Shown here: positions 27,495 to 35,229 of the stretch, piece by piece
How the letters are laid out: each line of letters opens with the position of its first letter
Position numbering within the stretch: position 1 is the first letter of the stretch
From: Vibrio celticus
GTDB taxonomy: Bacteria; Pseudomonadota; Gammaproteobacteria; Enterobacterales; Vibrionaceae
DNA length: 64,000 nucleotides
Assembly (NCBI RefSeq): GCF_024347335.1
Contig: NZ_AP025463.1
Coordinates: 434,001 to 498,000 of the forward strand
Reading direction: 5' to 3'
Position numbers and translations under genes: made by a program
Notes under the pieces: generated by a model
Seen by the model: only the letters and a program-made list of their open reading frames with translations
Databases searched by the model: none
Told to the model about the DNA's origin: nothing

Positions 27495-27547
27495 GCCATT
27501 CTCCTGAATAAGGTCTTGCGCTTTGAATTAATCGTTCGCGTATTGAA

Positions 27548-27577
27548 GTTAACGTTTATATTTCGAGGTTAACGTTT
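27548..27577. promoter_or_regulatory. Two GTTAACGTTT direct repeats upstream of rpiA
   Basis: GTTAACGTTT occurs at 27548-27557 and again at 27568-27577, exactly 20 bp apart (about two helical turns), between ygfA and rpiA. The second copy extends to GTTTGCGG, resembling half of the PurR site CGCAAACG on the other strand. Regulator unknown. Confidence 0.4.
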
Positions 27578-27596
27578 GCGGCGCGATTATAGCGCT

Positions 27597-28196
27597 TTAA
27601 TGGTTGTTTTCCCATTGCCAAGTTTTACTCGGAGTCACGATTTTAGGTAACGGAATGTCCCATTCTTCAATCGGTAGGGTATCAACATGTTGGCAATCAT
27701 GAGCCAAACCAATTGGAGTTGCACCTTCCCCCGTCTCGAACCACTTCACCAAGGTGCGATCGTAATATCCGCCGCCCATACCTAAACGATGGCCATGAGA
27801 GTCAAAGCCGACAAGGGGCGTAAGAATGAGGTCGAGTTGCTGACAAGGTTTAACCAGCATCTGATTGAGCTGAGGTTCGACAATACCGTACTTATTCAAG
27901 ACCGTCGGTGTGCTTGGCGAGTAGTGCAGAAACAGCAGGTGTCCGGCAGAGAAGGGGTGCAATACTGGTAAATAAGTTTGCTTGCCTTGCGCCCATAACC
28001 ATTCGATTAAAGGCTGGGTATCGAGTTCGCCATCGATAGAGATATAGAGGGCAATATGCTGAGCAGACTGAATCTCATCAAGCTGCATGCATTGCTTAAC
28101 TAAGTCTATACCGGATTGAGTTTGTTGGTCGCCAGATAAGGCATTGCGCTTGATACGGATCTGTTTGCGAAATTCGCTGCGTGTGAGCGTCTTCAT
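27597..28196 (-). CDS. ygfA: 5-formyltetrahydrofolate cyclo-ligase
   Basis: ATP-dependent conversion of 5-formyl-THF to 5,10-methenyl-THF, removing a dead-end folate; in E. coli the gene (fau) affects persistence. 199 aa from the ATG at 28196. The longer open frame to 28268 reads into 6S RNA and is rejected. The signature LGMGGGYYDRTL lies near residue 145, and the N-terminal FRKQIRIKRNAL segment is typical. It directly follows ssrS, the conserved ssrS-ygfA pair, where 6S RNA is processed from a shared transcript. Confidence 0.94.
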   Translation of the reverse strand: MKTLTRSEFRKQIRIKRNALSGDQQTQSGIDLVKQCMQLDEIQSAQHIALYISIDGELDTQPLIEWLWAQGKQTYLPVLHPFSAGHLLFLHYSPSTPTVLNKYGIVEPQLNQMLVKPCQQLDLILTPLVGFDSHGHRLGMGGGYYDRTLVKWFETGEGATPIGLAHDCQHVDTLPIEEWDIPLPKIVTPSKTWQWENNH

Positions 28197-28202
28197 AAGA
28201 AG

Positions 28203-28387
28203 GGATACCCCAAAGTGCCGTTGAGAATAGATGGCCCTTGAACCAGCGAGTTCAAGGCGGATCAGCAATGATTACCGTAGGCTTCTCGGTCGGGCCGAGC
28301 ATGCTCAATAGCACTCAAGTACTAACCCTTAGGGATTGCTTATCGGCTCGGGGACGTGAATCCTCTGACAAACACTCCAGGGTAAAT
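28203..28387 (-). ncRNA. ssrS: 6S RNA
   Basis: RNA that mimics an open promoter and binds sigma-70 RNA polymerase in stationary phase. On the minus strand, about 185 nt (E. coli 184). ACCCTGGAGTG near the 5' end pairs in full with CACTTTGGGGT near the 3' end (11 pairs with G-U). The middle has the conserved GAGCATGCTCGG and CCGAGAAGC blocks and the arm CCTTGAACTCGCTGGTTCAAGG. Its promoter must lie in the 3' end of zapA, 11 bp away. Ends are estimated by comparison with E. coli 6S RNA from memory. Confidence 0.93.
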
Positions 28388-28397
28388 TTTGTGTACG

Positions 28398-28706
28398 CTA
28401 TTGCTGTCCGTGCTTAACTTTACTGAGGACATCTGAAAGTGATGTCGTGAGCTGTTCCATTCGCTCGGTCAGTGCGTTTTGTTCATCGTTTGCTTCAAAC
28501 TTCTTGGTTTGTAATTCGTAGCAAATATTCAGAGCTGCGATAGTCAGCAGCTTCACTTCATTGGTTACCTTAGTACGTTCAGCCATCTCTTTCAATCGAT
28601 TATCAAGATCGGCCGCCGCTGCAATCAATGACTCTTCTTGCCCTGGTGGACAATTCACTCGAGTCAGTTTTCCTAATATTTCAACGTCTACCGCTTGATT
28701 ACTCAT
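28398..28706 (-). CDS. zapA: Cell division protein ZapA
   Basis: Cytoplasmic protein that bundles FtsZ filaments at the division ring. 102 aa, with the N-terminal EILGKLTRVNCPPGQEESL globular head and a C-terminal coiled-coil (about residues 65-100). The zapA-ssrS-ygfA order is the conserved gammaproteobacterial arrangement. Divergent from ygfB. Confidence 0.94.
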   Translation of the reverse strand: MSNQAVDVEILGKLTRVNCPPGQEESLIAAAADLDNRLKEMAERTKVTNEVKLLTIAALNICYELQTKKFEANDEQNALTERMEQLTTSLSDVLSKVKHGQQ

Positions 28707-29014
28707 GATGGATGAACTCTTTAACGCGCTATTTTAAGGCTGTTGCCCTTCGCCATTTTTTGAGAAAGAAAAAGTGCAAGTACCGATGAGGAAGCAATCT
28801 CCTCTGAGGGAGAAACTATAGGTAAACCGCTATTAAGATTCAAGCTTTTCAGAGTGACTGTTTGTAAATGAGAGCTTGAGCACACAGTAATTCAGCAAAT
28901 TGAACAATTGGTAGTCAGTCATCCTTCAATTGCTGGGGATCGATGCTTACCAGAATTGGGGTGAAGTGGTACGATTATACTATCGATATAAAGAATAACT
29001 GAGCGAGCTATCTG
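28707..29014. other. Divergent promoter region between zapA and ygfB
   Basis: A 308-bp gene-free gap. TATACT at about 28976-28981 is a plausible -10 for ygfB, but its -35 is poor. I see no RNA gene or terminator. Confidence 0.4.
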
Positions 29015-29590
29015 ATGAGCGAAACTACTTTACCTGATTACCTAACGGTTGCGACTGAACTTCAATCGGCAAGTCTAGCCGTAACCCCTGCTGAGATGCA
29101 TGGTTTATTAACGGGTATGTTAAGCGGAGGCTTAAGCCTAGCAGATAAGAGTTGGCAACCGCTGATCTTTGATTACACCAACGAAGGTATGGGCTGGCCA
29201 GATCGCGCGTTAACGCTAGCGGAAGCGACATTGAAAGTAACGACCAGTGAAATCACAGGTTCAGGCATGGAATTGTCTATGTTGCTGCCTGACGAAGACG
29301 CAAGCGCAAGCCTGTTTGACTTGGCTGACGGTGTGTCTGATTGGATTAACCATTTCATCTCTGGTTTAGGTCTTGTTGGCGCTCAATTGAACAAAGCGTC
29401 TGAAGGCACGAAAGAAGCGTTGGCGGATCTTGAAGAGATGGCAAAGCTAGGCATTGATGAAGAAGATGATCTGGAAGAACAAGCACAACTTCTAGAGCAC
29501 GTTATTGAGCACGTAAAAGCGTGTGCATTAACGATTCACGCTGAATTTGGTGCACGCCCATCTGAAGATGCGGCGCCAACCATTCACTAA
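29015..29590 (+). CDS. ygfB: YgfB/YecA (UPF0149) family protein
   Basis: 191-aa cytoplasmic protein, all-alpha and acidic, of the UPF0149 family. In Pseudomonas aeruginosa YgfB influences expression of ampDh3 and beta-lactam resistance by countering an activator; its function in Vibrio is unknown. The conserved HGLLTGMLSGG near residue 29 and DWINHFISGLGL near 109 fit the family. It is the first gene of ygfB-ubiH-ubiI; ubiH follows after 23 bp. Confidence 0.93.
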   Translation: MSETTLPDYLTVATELQSASLAVTPAEMHGLLTGMLSGGLSLADKSWQPLIFDYTNEGMGWPDRALTLAEATLKVTTSEITGSGMELSMLLPDEDASASLFDLADGVSDWINHFISGLGLVGAQLNKASEGTKEALADLEEMAKLGIDEEDDLEEQAQLLEHVIEHVKACALTIHAEFGARPSEDAAPTIH

Positions 29591-29613
29591 TCGTTTGTCG
29601 GTTTGAGGTTATG

Positions 29614-30792
29614 ATGGCTCAATATGATGTTGTAATTGCTGGTGGTGCAATGGCGGGGGCGACGTTAGCCCTTGCTCTGAACCGCCTAAGCCAAGGCTCG
29701 TTGTCGATTGCGGTGGTTGAGCCTTATCAGGTTGATCATCAAGCTCATCCTGGGTTTGATTCTCGTTCGATCGCTTTGTCTTATGGCACGGTACAGATCC
29801 TTGACTCTCTGCACCTGTGGCAATCTATCGCTCCGGTAGCGACCCCGATTAAAGATATCCATGTATCGGATCGTGGGCATGCAGGGATGACGGATATCTA
29901 TAGTGAAGAACTGGCTGTAGATGCACTTGGCTATGTAGTCGAGTTAGCCGATGTTGGTCGAATTTATCAGCAGAAGCTGGAATCAGAAGCGGCCATTACC
30001 ATGCTTTGTCCTGAGTCTGTCAGTAAAGTTGAACGTGAAGAAGCGTTGACGACGATTGAACTGACAAGTGGGCAAACCATAACGACTAAGTTACTGGTTG
30101 CGGCTGACGGTGCAATCTCAACCTGTAGTCAGCAACTCAATATCCCACTGAATGAACATGACTTTGAACAGGTTGCTGTGATTGCCAATATCGTGGCGAG
30201 CGAACCCCATCAAGGTCGCGCATTTGAGCGTTTTACCCATCATGGGCCAGTCGCTCTATTGCCGATGAGTGATAACCGTTTGTCTCTGGTTTGGTGTTTA
30301 CCGCCGGAGCAAGTCGATAAAGTTATGGCTTTTAACGACGACGAATTCCTTGAGCAGCTGCAGAAAGATTTTGGTTGGCGACTTGGCCGATTAGAGAAAG
30401 TCGGCAAGCGTGCGAGCTATCCACTGATTCTTCGTCACCGACAGCAAAATATCTCTCATCGATTTGCCATTGTTGGTAATGCTGCTCAAACGCTTCACCC
30501 CATTGCGGGGCAAGGCTTTAACCTAGGTATCCGAGACGTGGCTTCCTTGGCAGAAGAGTTGTGTACTCAGTTGGATGATGTGGGTCGTTACCGTGGTCTT
30601 GTTAACTTTAGAAAACGTAGAGAACAAGATAGAGACGCAACGATCACGTTGACTTCAAGCCTAGTTCACCTGTTCTCAAACGATTTTATGACCGCTCGCA
30701 TTGGGCGTAATCTTGGGTTAGCCGTAATAGATAACCTTCCACCACCTAAAGGTCCACTTTTGCGTCATACGCTTGGCCTAGTAGAAAGATAA
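29614..30792 (+). CDS. ubiH: 2-octaprenyl-6-methoxyphenol hydroxylase
   Basis: FAD monooxygenase that hydroxylates C1 of the ubiquinone ring precursor. 392 aa from the ATG at 29614; the ATG at 29611 is too close to GAGG (29605-29608) to be preferred. N-terminal FAD motif VVIAGGAMAGATLALAL and C-terminal GNAAQTLHPIAGQGFNLGIRD, where N replaces the D of the usual GD motif, as is common in UbiH. ubiI follows after 11 bases. E. coli has pepP between ygfB and ubiH; here it is missing. Confidence 0.95.
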   Translation: MAQYDVVIAGGAMAGATLALALNRLSQGSLSIAVVEPYQVDHQAHPGFDSRSIALSYGTVQILDSLHLWQSIAPVATPIKDIHVSDRGHAGMTDIYSEELAVDALGYVVELADVGRIYQQKLESEAAITMLCPESVSKVEREEALTTIELTSGQTITTKLLVAADGAISTCSQQLNIPLNEHDFEQVAVIANIVASEPHQGRAFERFTHHGPVALLPMSDNRLSLVWCLPPEQVDKVMAFNDDEFLEQLQKDFGWRLGRLEKVGKRASYPLILRHRQQNISHRFAIVGNAAQTLHPIAGQGFNLGIRDVASLAEELCTQLDDVGRYRGLVNFRKRREQDRDATITLTSSLVHLFSNDFMTARIGRNLGLAVIDNLPPPKGPLLRHTLGLVER

Positions 30793-30803
30793 GGTAATAA
30801 ATA

Positions 30804-32027
30804 ATGATGCAAAGTGTTGATATCGCGATTGTTGGTGGTGGCATGGTTGGCTTAGCGCTTGCTGCTGCCCTGAAAGACAGTGACCTAAGAATTGCTGTCA
30901 TTGAAGGTAGAGCTCCCAGTGAAGGGCTTAGTGAGCTGCCTGACGTACGTGTATCCGCGTTGAGTCGTTCTAGTGAAGTGATTCTTCGCAACTTAGGTGC
31001 ATGGCAAGGTATCGAACAAAGACGTGCAGCACCGTATCAAGCGATGGAAGTGTGGGAGCAAGACAGCTTTGCCCGTATTGAGTTTGACTCGACACGCTTG
31101 GCTCAGCCGAACTTGGGTCATATCGTTGAAAACCGTGTGATTCAATTAGCGCTGCTTGATCAGGTTAAGAAGCAAGACAACGTCAGCCTGTATATGCCCG
31201 CAACGTGTAAAACGATGGCGATTGGTGAAAGTGAAGCTTGGTTAACATTGGACAATGGTCAAGCACTGACAGCTAAGTTAGTTGTTGGAGCAGACGGCGC
31301 AAACTCTTGGGTTCGTAAGCAGCAAGATATCCCATTAACACATTGGGATTACGGACACAGTGCGATTGTCGCGAACATCAAAACAGCAGAGCCGCACCAC
31401 AGCGTTGCTCGTCAAATATTCACACCTCAAGGCCCATTGGCATTCCTACCAATGCAACCAGGCCACATGAGCTCGATTGTTTGGTCTACCGAACCAAACC
31501 GTGCCGAGAAGCTGGTATCCATGTCGGATGCTGATTTTAATAAGCAGCTAACGGCAGAGTTCGACTCGAAGCTTGGATTGTGCGAAGTGGTTGGTGACCG
31601 TTTTGCCTTCCCACTGCGTATGCGTTATGCACGTGACTTTGCGGTAGAGCGTGTGGCTTTGGTTGGTGATGCTGCTCATACCATTCATCCATTAGCGGGG
31701 CAGGGCGTTAACCTTGGCCTATTAGACGCAGCAAGCTTAGCACAAGAGCTGTTAAAGCTATGGGCTGCGGGTGAGGACATTGGCACCAAGCGTAATCTTC
31801 GCGGCTACGAGCGTTGGAGAAAAGCAGAGGCGGCGAAAATGATTGCTTCAATGCAGGGCTTTAAAGACCTGTTTGAAGGCGATAACCCAGCTAAGAAGCT
31901 GATTCGTGGTATCGGTATGAAGCTAGCAGGTCAATTACCGGGTGCGAAAGATGAGATCATGAAGCGCGCACTGGGTTTATCTGGCAATCTTCCTGATTTA
32001 GCTAAGCGTCCAGTGACTCATCGATAG
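30804..32027 (+). CDS. ubiI: 2-octaprenylphenol hydroxylase (UbiI/VisC)
   Basis: FAD monooxygenase acting at C5 of the ubiquinone precursor. 407 aa. FAD motif IVGGGMVGLALAAAL at the N-terminus and GDAAHTIHPLAGQGVNLG near 290; unlike UbiH it keeps the aspartate in GD. Related to UbiH over its length. A bidirectional terminator follows. The start at 30804 (MM) could be one codon later. Confidence 0.94.
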   Translation: MMQSVDIAIVGGGMVGLALAAALKDSDLRIAVIEGRAPSEGLSELPDVRVSALSRSSEVILRNLGAWQGIEQRRAAPYQAMEVWEQDSFARIEFDSTRLAQPNLGHIVENRVIQLALLDQVKKQDNVSLYMPATCKTMAIGESEAWLTLDNGQALTAKLVVGADGANSWVRKQQDIPLTHWDYGHSAIVANIKTAEPHHSVARQIFTPQGPLAFLPMQPGHMSSIVWSTEPNRAEKLVSMSDADFNKQLTAEFDSKLGLCEVVGDRFAFPLRMRYARDFAVERVALVGDAAHTIHPLAGQGVNLGLLDAASLAQELLKLWAAGEDIGTKRNLRGYERWRKAEAAKMIASMQGFKDLFEGDNPAKKLIRGIGMKLAGQLPGAKDEIMKRALGLSGNLPDLAKRPVTHR

Positions 32028-32070
32028 TGACATAGTGTTCTGGTGATTTATCGAATCATCATTGATACGA

Positions 32071-32105
32071 AAAAAGGGTTGGCATAATGCCAACCCTTTT
32101 TGTTT
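32071..32105. terminator. Bidirectional terminator after ubiI
   Basis: AAAAAGGGTTGGCAT and ATGCCAACCCTTTTT pair around AA; a long stem with A-run on the left and T-run on the right, between converging ubiI and the small minus-strand gene. Confidence 0.92.
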
Positions 32106-32126
32106 TTAATTCTGTAGATAATCAGG

Positions 32127-32333
32127 TCATGCGTACGCGCAGCGCAGTTTCATGATTTCATTATTTATTTCTTTCACTGTTTGAAAGTGACGCTTTTCTG
32201 CTCGGTCTGGTAGCACGAGCTTACCGTTATCAAACTCAAATTTTCCTACGCCGTAAATGTAGATTCGTCCTTTGAAAAGTCGACTTACATGTTTAGCAAT
32301 CATACTCGGTGTATAGCGCTTAAACAGTCTCAT
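32127..32333 (-). CDS. Small basic hypothetical protein (68 aa)
   Basis: I do not recognise this gene. The 68-aa frame starts at an ATG and encodes a basic, soluble-looking protein (many K and R) with the segment RLFKGRIYIYGVGKFEFDNG, which looks like a short beta-hairpin followed by an alpha-helical tail. It is placed between the ubiI terminator and a large non-coding gap. Upstream TAAGAATGAG gives a poor ribosome site (minus strand: AAGGATAATTAAG before the ATG, with AAGGA 8 bases away), which supports translation. Weight of evidence is moderate because no overlap with other genes occurs. Confidence 0.65.
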   Translation of the reverse strand: MRLFKRYTPSMIAKHVSRLFKGRIYIYGVGKFEFDNGKLVLPDRAEKRHFQTVKEINNEIMKLRCAYA

Positions 32334-32435
32334 TCTTAATTATCCTTATATTTACCTAGCCTGCATATTATAGAAAAACTCCGAGATAATAATTGTGATA
32401 AGCATGGAGTAATATGCAGTAGCGTTGACGTCAAT

Positions 32436-32479
32436 TAGATATTTGTGCTGTTCTAAGCACTTTTTGCAGTAAATATCTA
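32436..32479. other. Nested inverted repeat in the 562-bp gap before ybaK
   Basis: TAGATATTT (32436-32444) pairs exactly with AAATATCTA (32471-32479). Within it GTGCT-GTTCTA-AGCAC is a 5-bp hairpin followed by TTTTT (plus strand), resembling a weak terminator. ACGT on both sides extends the outer stem after a few unpaired bases. Function unknown. Confidence 0.4.
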
Positions 32480-32621
32480 TTTTTACGTGAGCTCCTCCCC
32501 AAAATAATACTGAGTAGTGAACTGCCGTGAACTTTCCTGTTCGGTATTAAGCAGTGATAATGTTACAAGTATAAGAATAGGCGGGATTTTTTTGTTTGTG
32601 TAATCAAATTGTAAATTTCGG

Positions 32622-32648
32622 ACAAAAAAAAGCCCGTCTAAAACGGGC
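32622..32648 (-). terminator. Strong minus-strand terminator about 250 bp past ybaK
   Basis: On the minus strand GCCCGT-TTTAG-ACGGGC is followed by eight T. It could end the ybaK transcript or a separate small RNA made from 32650-32890. Confidence 0.85.
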
Positions 32649-32895
32649 GAATAGTCACAGATGCATTACACAAAAGTGGATACTGATGTTACTCAGTGGA
32701 TTCACTTGCACTGATTTGCTTAATAGCTAGTCAGTAAATTTACAATAACGCAAATTTAACTTTGTGACTACTTATGCCTTTATTTTGAGTAAATATTTAT
32801 TAATGGTGTGTTCTTCTTATGACGAAGTTCACACTAAAAATGTACTCAATGAAATATTCAAATGAAGTTTGCGAAGCATGATCTGATCGAAACGA
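32649..32895 (-). other. Long 3' UTR of ybaK or candidate small RNA locus
   Basis: No reading frame is credible here. On the minus strand, about 250 nt run from the ybaK stop to a strong terminator. A short hairpin ACTGA-GTAACA-TCAGT and a repeated ATCCACT occur in the last 80 nt before the terminator. No convincing sigma-70 promoter was found inside, so this is either a 3' UTR or a 3'-derived small RNA. Confidence 0.3.
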
Positions 32896-33369
32896 TCATC
32901 GACTGATGTCCGCGACAGTCGGTGCACATAGCGCCATAAGATCATTGAGATCCAACGCAACGCCAGCCATTCGATCGCCGGAGCTAATGGTCACGGTCGA
33001 GTTGTTCTGAATGGAAGGATCAAAAATGATCGGCATGTGTCTCTTTAGAGCAAGCGGGCCAACGCAACCCACTTTAAAGCCAGTGATTGTTTCAACATCA
33101 GCGAGCGACACGCAGGTCATTCGACGGTAATTCAGTACCGAGCGTACTTTCTTAGGGTCGACAGAGCGATCGCCAGCAGTACAGGCCAACGCATACTGGT
33201 TACCCATATCCTTGAGCAGGATGCACTTCACCATTTGAGAGGCGTCGATGCCTCGCTCTTGTGCCGTTTCTTCAATGCTGGTGGTTGGCTTGCTTTGCAT
33301 CAGCAGGCGATAGTTCACCTGCTGTTGATCCAGCCATTGTGTAATCAGCGTTTCCACGTGGTTACTCAT
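32896..33369 (-). CDS. YbaK/prolyl-tRNA synthetase-associated domain protein
   Basis: Single-domain editing protein, 157 aa from the ATG at 33369. The family hydrolyses mis-charged tRNA in trans, e.g. Cys-tRNA(Pro) for YbaK or Ala-tRNA(Pro) for ProXp-ala. The conserved VKCILLKDMGNQYALACTAGDRSVD segment and FKVGCVGPLALK (GCVGP in place of GxxxP) are visible. Which mis-charged tRNA it edits cannot be told. It overlaps the ygfZ stop by a few bases, hence cotranscribed with ygfZ. Confidence 0.85.
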   Translation of the reverse strand: MSNHVETLITQWLDQQQVNYRLLMQSKPTTSIEETAQERGIDASQMVKCILLKDMGNQYALACTAGDRSVDPKKVRSVLNYRRMTCVSLADVETITGFKVGCVGPLALKRHMPIIFDPSIQNNSTVTISSGDRMAGVALDLNDLMALCAPTVADISR

Positions 33370-34333
33370 CGTCAAGGCTGTACGGCAGTGGCAGGATATT
33401 CCATGTTTGATCAGGCTGCGCGGTCAGTCGAAGCTGAACATCGTCATCAAGGTTGTTTGGAAGTACCATCAAACCAATCGCTTGGTTATCAGCAAATTGA
33501 TAGACGTTTAATAGTCGGCCTGCGCCACGCCAGTTCTCACCCACGCTACGCTCTAGTTCAATTGGGTTCTCTAGAGACAATACTTCTGCTGTTGTTCCTG
33601 AAACAATACGCATCTCACGCTTGTTCATGCCACGATACTTGGCACGAGCTACCGTTTCTTGACCTGTGTAACAGCCTTTTGAAAAGCTGATACCACCAAT
33701 CGCTTGCAGGTTAAGTGCTTGAGGGATGTGCTCGTTTTGTTCTTCTTTCGATAGGTTAGGCTGAGCATCAAGAATTTCATGATATTGCCAAAGTGCTTCT
33801 GATACTTTTTCTGCTGAGCTACTTGATACTAAGGTTGCAGCAACATCTTCCGTAATAAGCAGCGCCCAACGATTGTCAGAGACTTTAACCGCTGTGCCAC
33901 CAGAGATAGCACGCACGTTACCTTGGCCTTCTGAGATTGAATCAATGTATTGATCCGCAGACGCGCCCATCACACCGATAACAACATCTGTCGTTTGCTC
34001 GATATCAACCTTAGAGAACACGGCGTATTTTTTGATTTCGACCAGCTCTACTTCAATCGCAGATTTAGGCTGCATGAGTGCGTAACCGCAATTGTGATGG
34101 AACAGGCGGAAGATACTCCATACCTTTCCTTTTGCATCACAGTGCGCGCCTAACGTCGATTCATCATTAGGAAGAGTGACGACATCGCACGTTACTTGAC
34201 CCTGTAGGTACGACTTTTTGTCATCGCCTATCATGGTGATTGCGCTCCAGTCTGACACGTGTGTCATCATCAGTTCTGGAAGCGATTCATTTTGCGTATG
34301 AGCGAGTGGCTGAAATGTGTTTTTCCAATCCAT
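33362..34333 (-). CDS. ygfZ: tRNA-modifying / Fe-S assembly protein YgfZ
   Basis: Folate-binding, GcvT-like protein that supports Fe-S enzymes such as MiaB. 323 aa from the ATG at 34333, with AGGAAAG upstream. The longer frame to 34525 runs across the divergent sdhE promoter region and is rejected. The family signature K-G-C-Y-T-G-Q-E near residue 220 (FSKGCYTGQETVARAKYRG) contains the key Cys. Divergent from sdhE, the same arrangement as in E. coli. Confidence 0.95.
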   Translation of the reverse strand: MDWKNTFQPLAHTQNESLPELMMTHVSDWSAITMIGDDKKSYLQGQVTCDVVTLPNDESTLGAHCDAKGKVWSIFRLFHHNCGYALMQPKSAIEVELVEIKKYAVFSKVDIEQTTDVVIGVMGASADQYIDSISEGQGNVRAISGGTAVKVSDNRWALLITEDVAATLVSSSSAEKVSEALWQYHEILDAQPNLSKEEQNEHIPQALNLQAIGGISFSKGCYTGQETVARAKYRGMNKREMRIVSGTTAEVLSLENPIELERSVGENWRGAGRLLNVYQFADNQAIGLMVLPNNLDDDVQLRLTAQPDQTWNILPLPYSLDDE

Positions 34334-34500
34334 TTTATCTTTCCTAAGAATTTTATTTGGCTCTATGTTAATCCGGTTCTGTTTCTTTGTCAGCCTAGGT
34401 TTTTTTGTGAGCTTAGATAGGGACTGTGACTCACATAGTAGTTGCAGGGCGTATGACTTGTTACACTCCGAGAAAGAAAAATTATAGGTGAGGATAGCCA

Positions 34501-34761
34501 ATGTACACTGCAGAGCAGAAAGCACGAATTAAATGGGGTTGCCGTCGCGGCATGTTAGAACTTGATGTAGTCATCATGCCATTTTTCGAAGAGTGTTTTG
34601 ATTCATTGCAAGAGCAGGAACAGCGCGAGTTTGTTTCTCTATTAGAGTGTGATGACCCAGATTTGTTTACTTGGGTAATGGGACACGGACGCAGTGAAAA
34701 CCTAGGCCATGCATCAATGGTTGATAAAATTGTCGCACACAACCTCAGCAAGGTTCGTTAA
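34501..34761 (+). CDS. sdhE: FAD assembly factor SdhE
   Basis: Small protein that helps covalent attachment of FAD to succinate dehydrogenase and fumarate reductase. 86 aa, the expected length. The RGxxE motif that contacts the flavoprotein is seen in RRGMLELDVVIMPFFE (residues ~17-32). GAGGATAG precedes the ATG. It overlaps or abuts ygfX and lies near nadB, another FAD enzyme. Confidence 0.95.
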   Translation: MYTAEQKARIKWGCRRGMLELDVVIMPFFEECFDSLQEQEQREFVSLLECDDPDLFTWVMGHGRSENLGHASMVDKIVAHNLSKVR

Positions 34762-35128
34762 GCTTCAGCTTAACCCTTCGTATTCCGCATTATTTGCAAA
34801 AGGCACTATTTTTGGGTGCCTTTTGTTTTTCATCGTCCTGTCTTCTATTCCACTTGCGGCCAGCCTTTATTGCTTAGTTTTAATGATCCGCTTGTTCAGA
34901 AACAACCATGTGATTCTAAATAGTGCCTATGGGCGTTTTGATTACAAAGAGGATGGTGATATTCGACTCAATGACCGAACTTACCGACTTAAGTCCGTTG
35001 ATAAGATCTGGGCGCAGTTCTTCGTTAAATTGCAGTTTGAATGTGGGCACTCGGTACTGCTTTGGCGGGACAGCTGTTGCGAGCGAGAATATCGTCATTT
35101 TCTGGCGAACTTACAACGAGCACGCTAG
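34709..35128 (+). CDS. ygfX: YgfX (CptA) inner-membrane protein
   Basis: Partner gene of sdhE; in E. coli YgfX has been proposed as the toxin of a pair with SdhE (YgfY), acting on FtsZ and MreB, an assignment that has been disputed. Up to 139 aa with two transmembrane spans (about residues 31-63) and a soluble C-terminal domain. The start is uncertain: the ATG at 34709 overlaps sdhE by 53 bases, a TTG at 34730 is a later option, and no ATG lies close to the sdhE stop. Coupling of translation to sdhE is likely. Confidence 0.8.
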   Translation: MHQWLIKLSHTTSARFVKLQLNPSYSALFAKGTIFGCLLFFIVLSSIPLAASLYCLVLMIRLFRNNHVILNSAYGRFDYKEDGDIRLNDRTYRLKSVDKIWAQFFVKLQFECGHSVLLWRDSCCEREYRHFLANLQRAR

Positions 35129-35149
35129 ATAAAAGAAAGCGTTAGACAA

Positions 35150-35182
35150 AAGAAAAGGGAGCACTCGGCTCCCTTTCGCTTA
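35150..35182. terminator. Terminator between ygfX and nadB
   Basis: AAAGGGAGC (35154-35162) and GCTCCCTTT (35168-35176) form a 9-bp stem with a 5-nt loop. On the minus strand TTTTCTTTT follows; on the plus strand a short AT-rich tail. It probably serves nadB best and ygfX also. Confidence 0.85.
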
Positions 35183-35229
35183 ATTATTTTTCGCTGACGA
35201 CTAATTAGCTAATCACGTTTAACCCATTA

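Noticed and set aside
28197..28268. N-terminal extension of ygfA
   Set aside because: These codons lie in the 3' part of 6S RNA; the start at 28196 gives the family length.
33235..33690. 151-codon frame antisense to ygfZ and ybaK
   Set aside because: Shadow of two well-supported genes; no ribosome site.
34334..34525. 64-residue N-terminal extension of ygfZ
   Set aside because: It crosses the divergent sdhE start and is not similar to any YgfZ; the ATG at 34333 has a good ribosome site.
34501..35128. sdhE-ygfX as a toxin-antitoxin module
   Set aside because: The pair was once proposed as such in E. coli, but SdhE is an established FAD assembly factor and the toxin role is disputed; nothing in this sequence supports it further.
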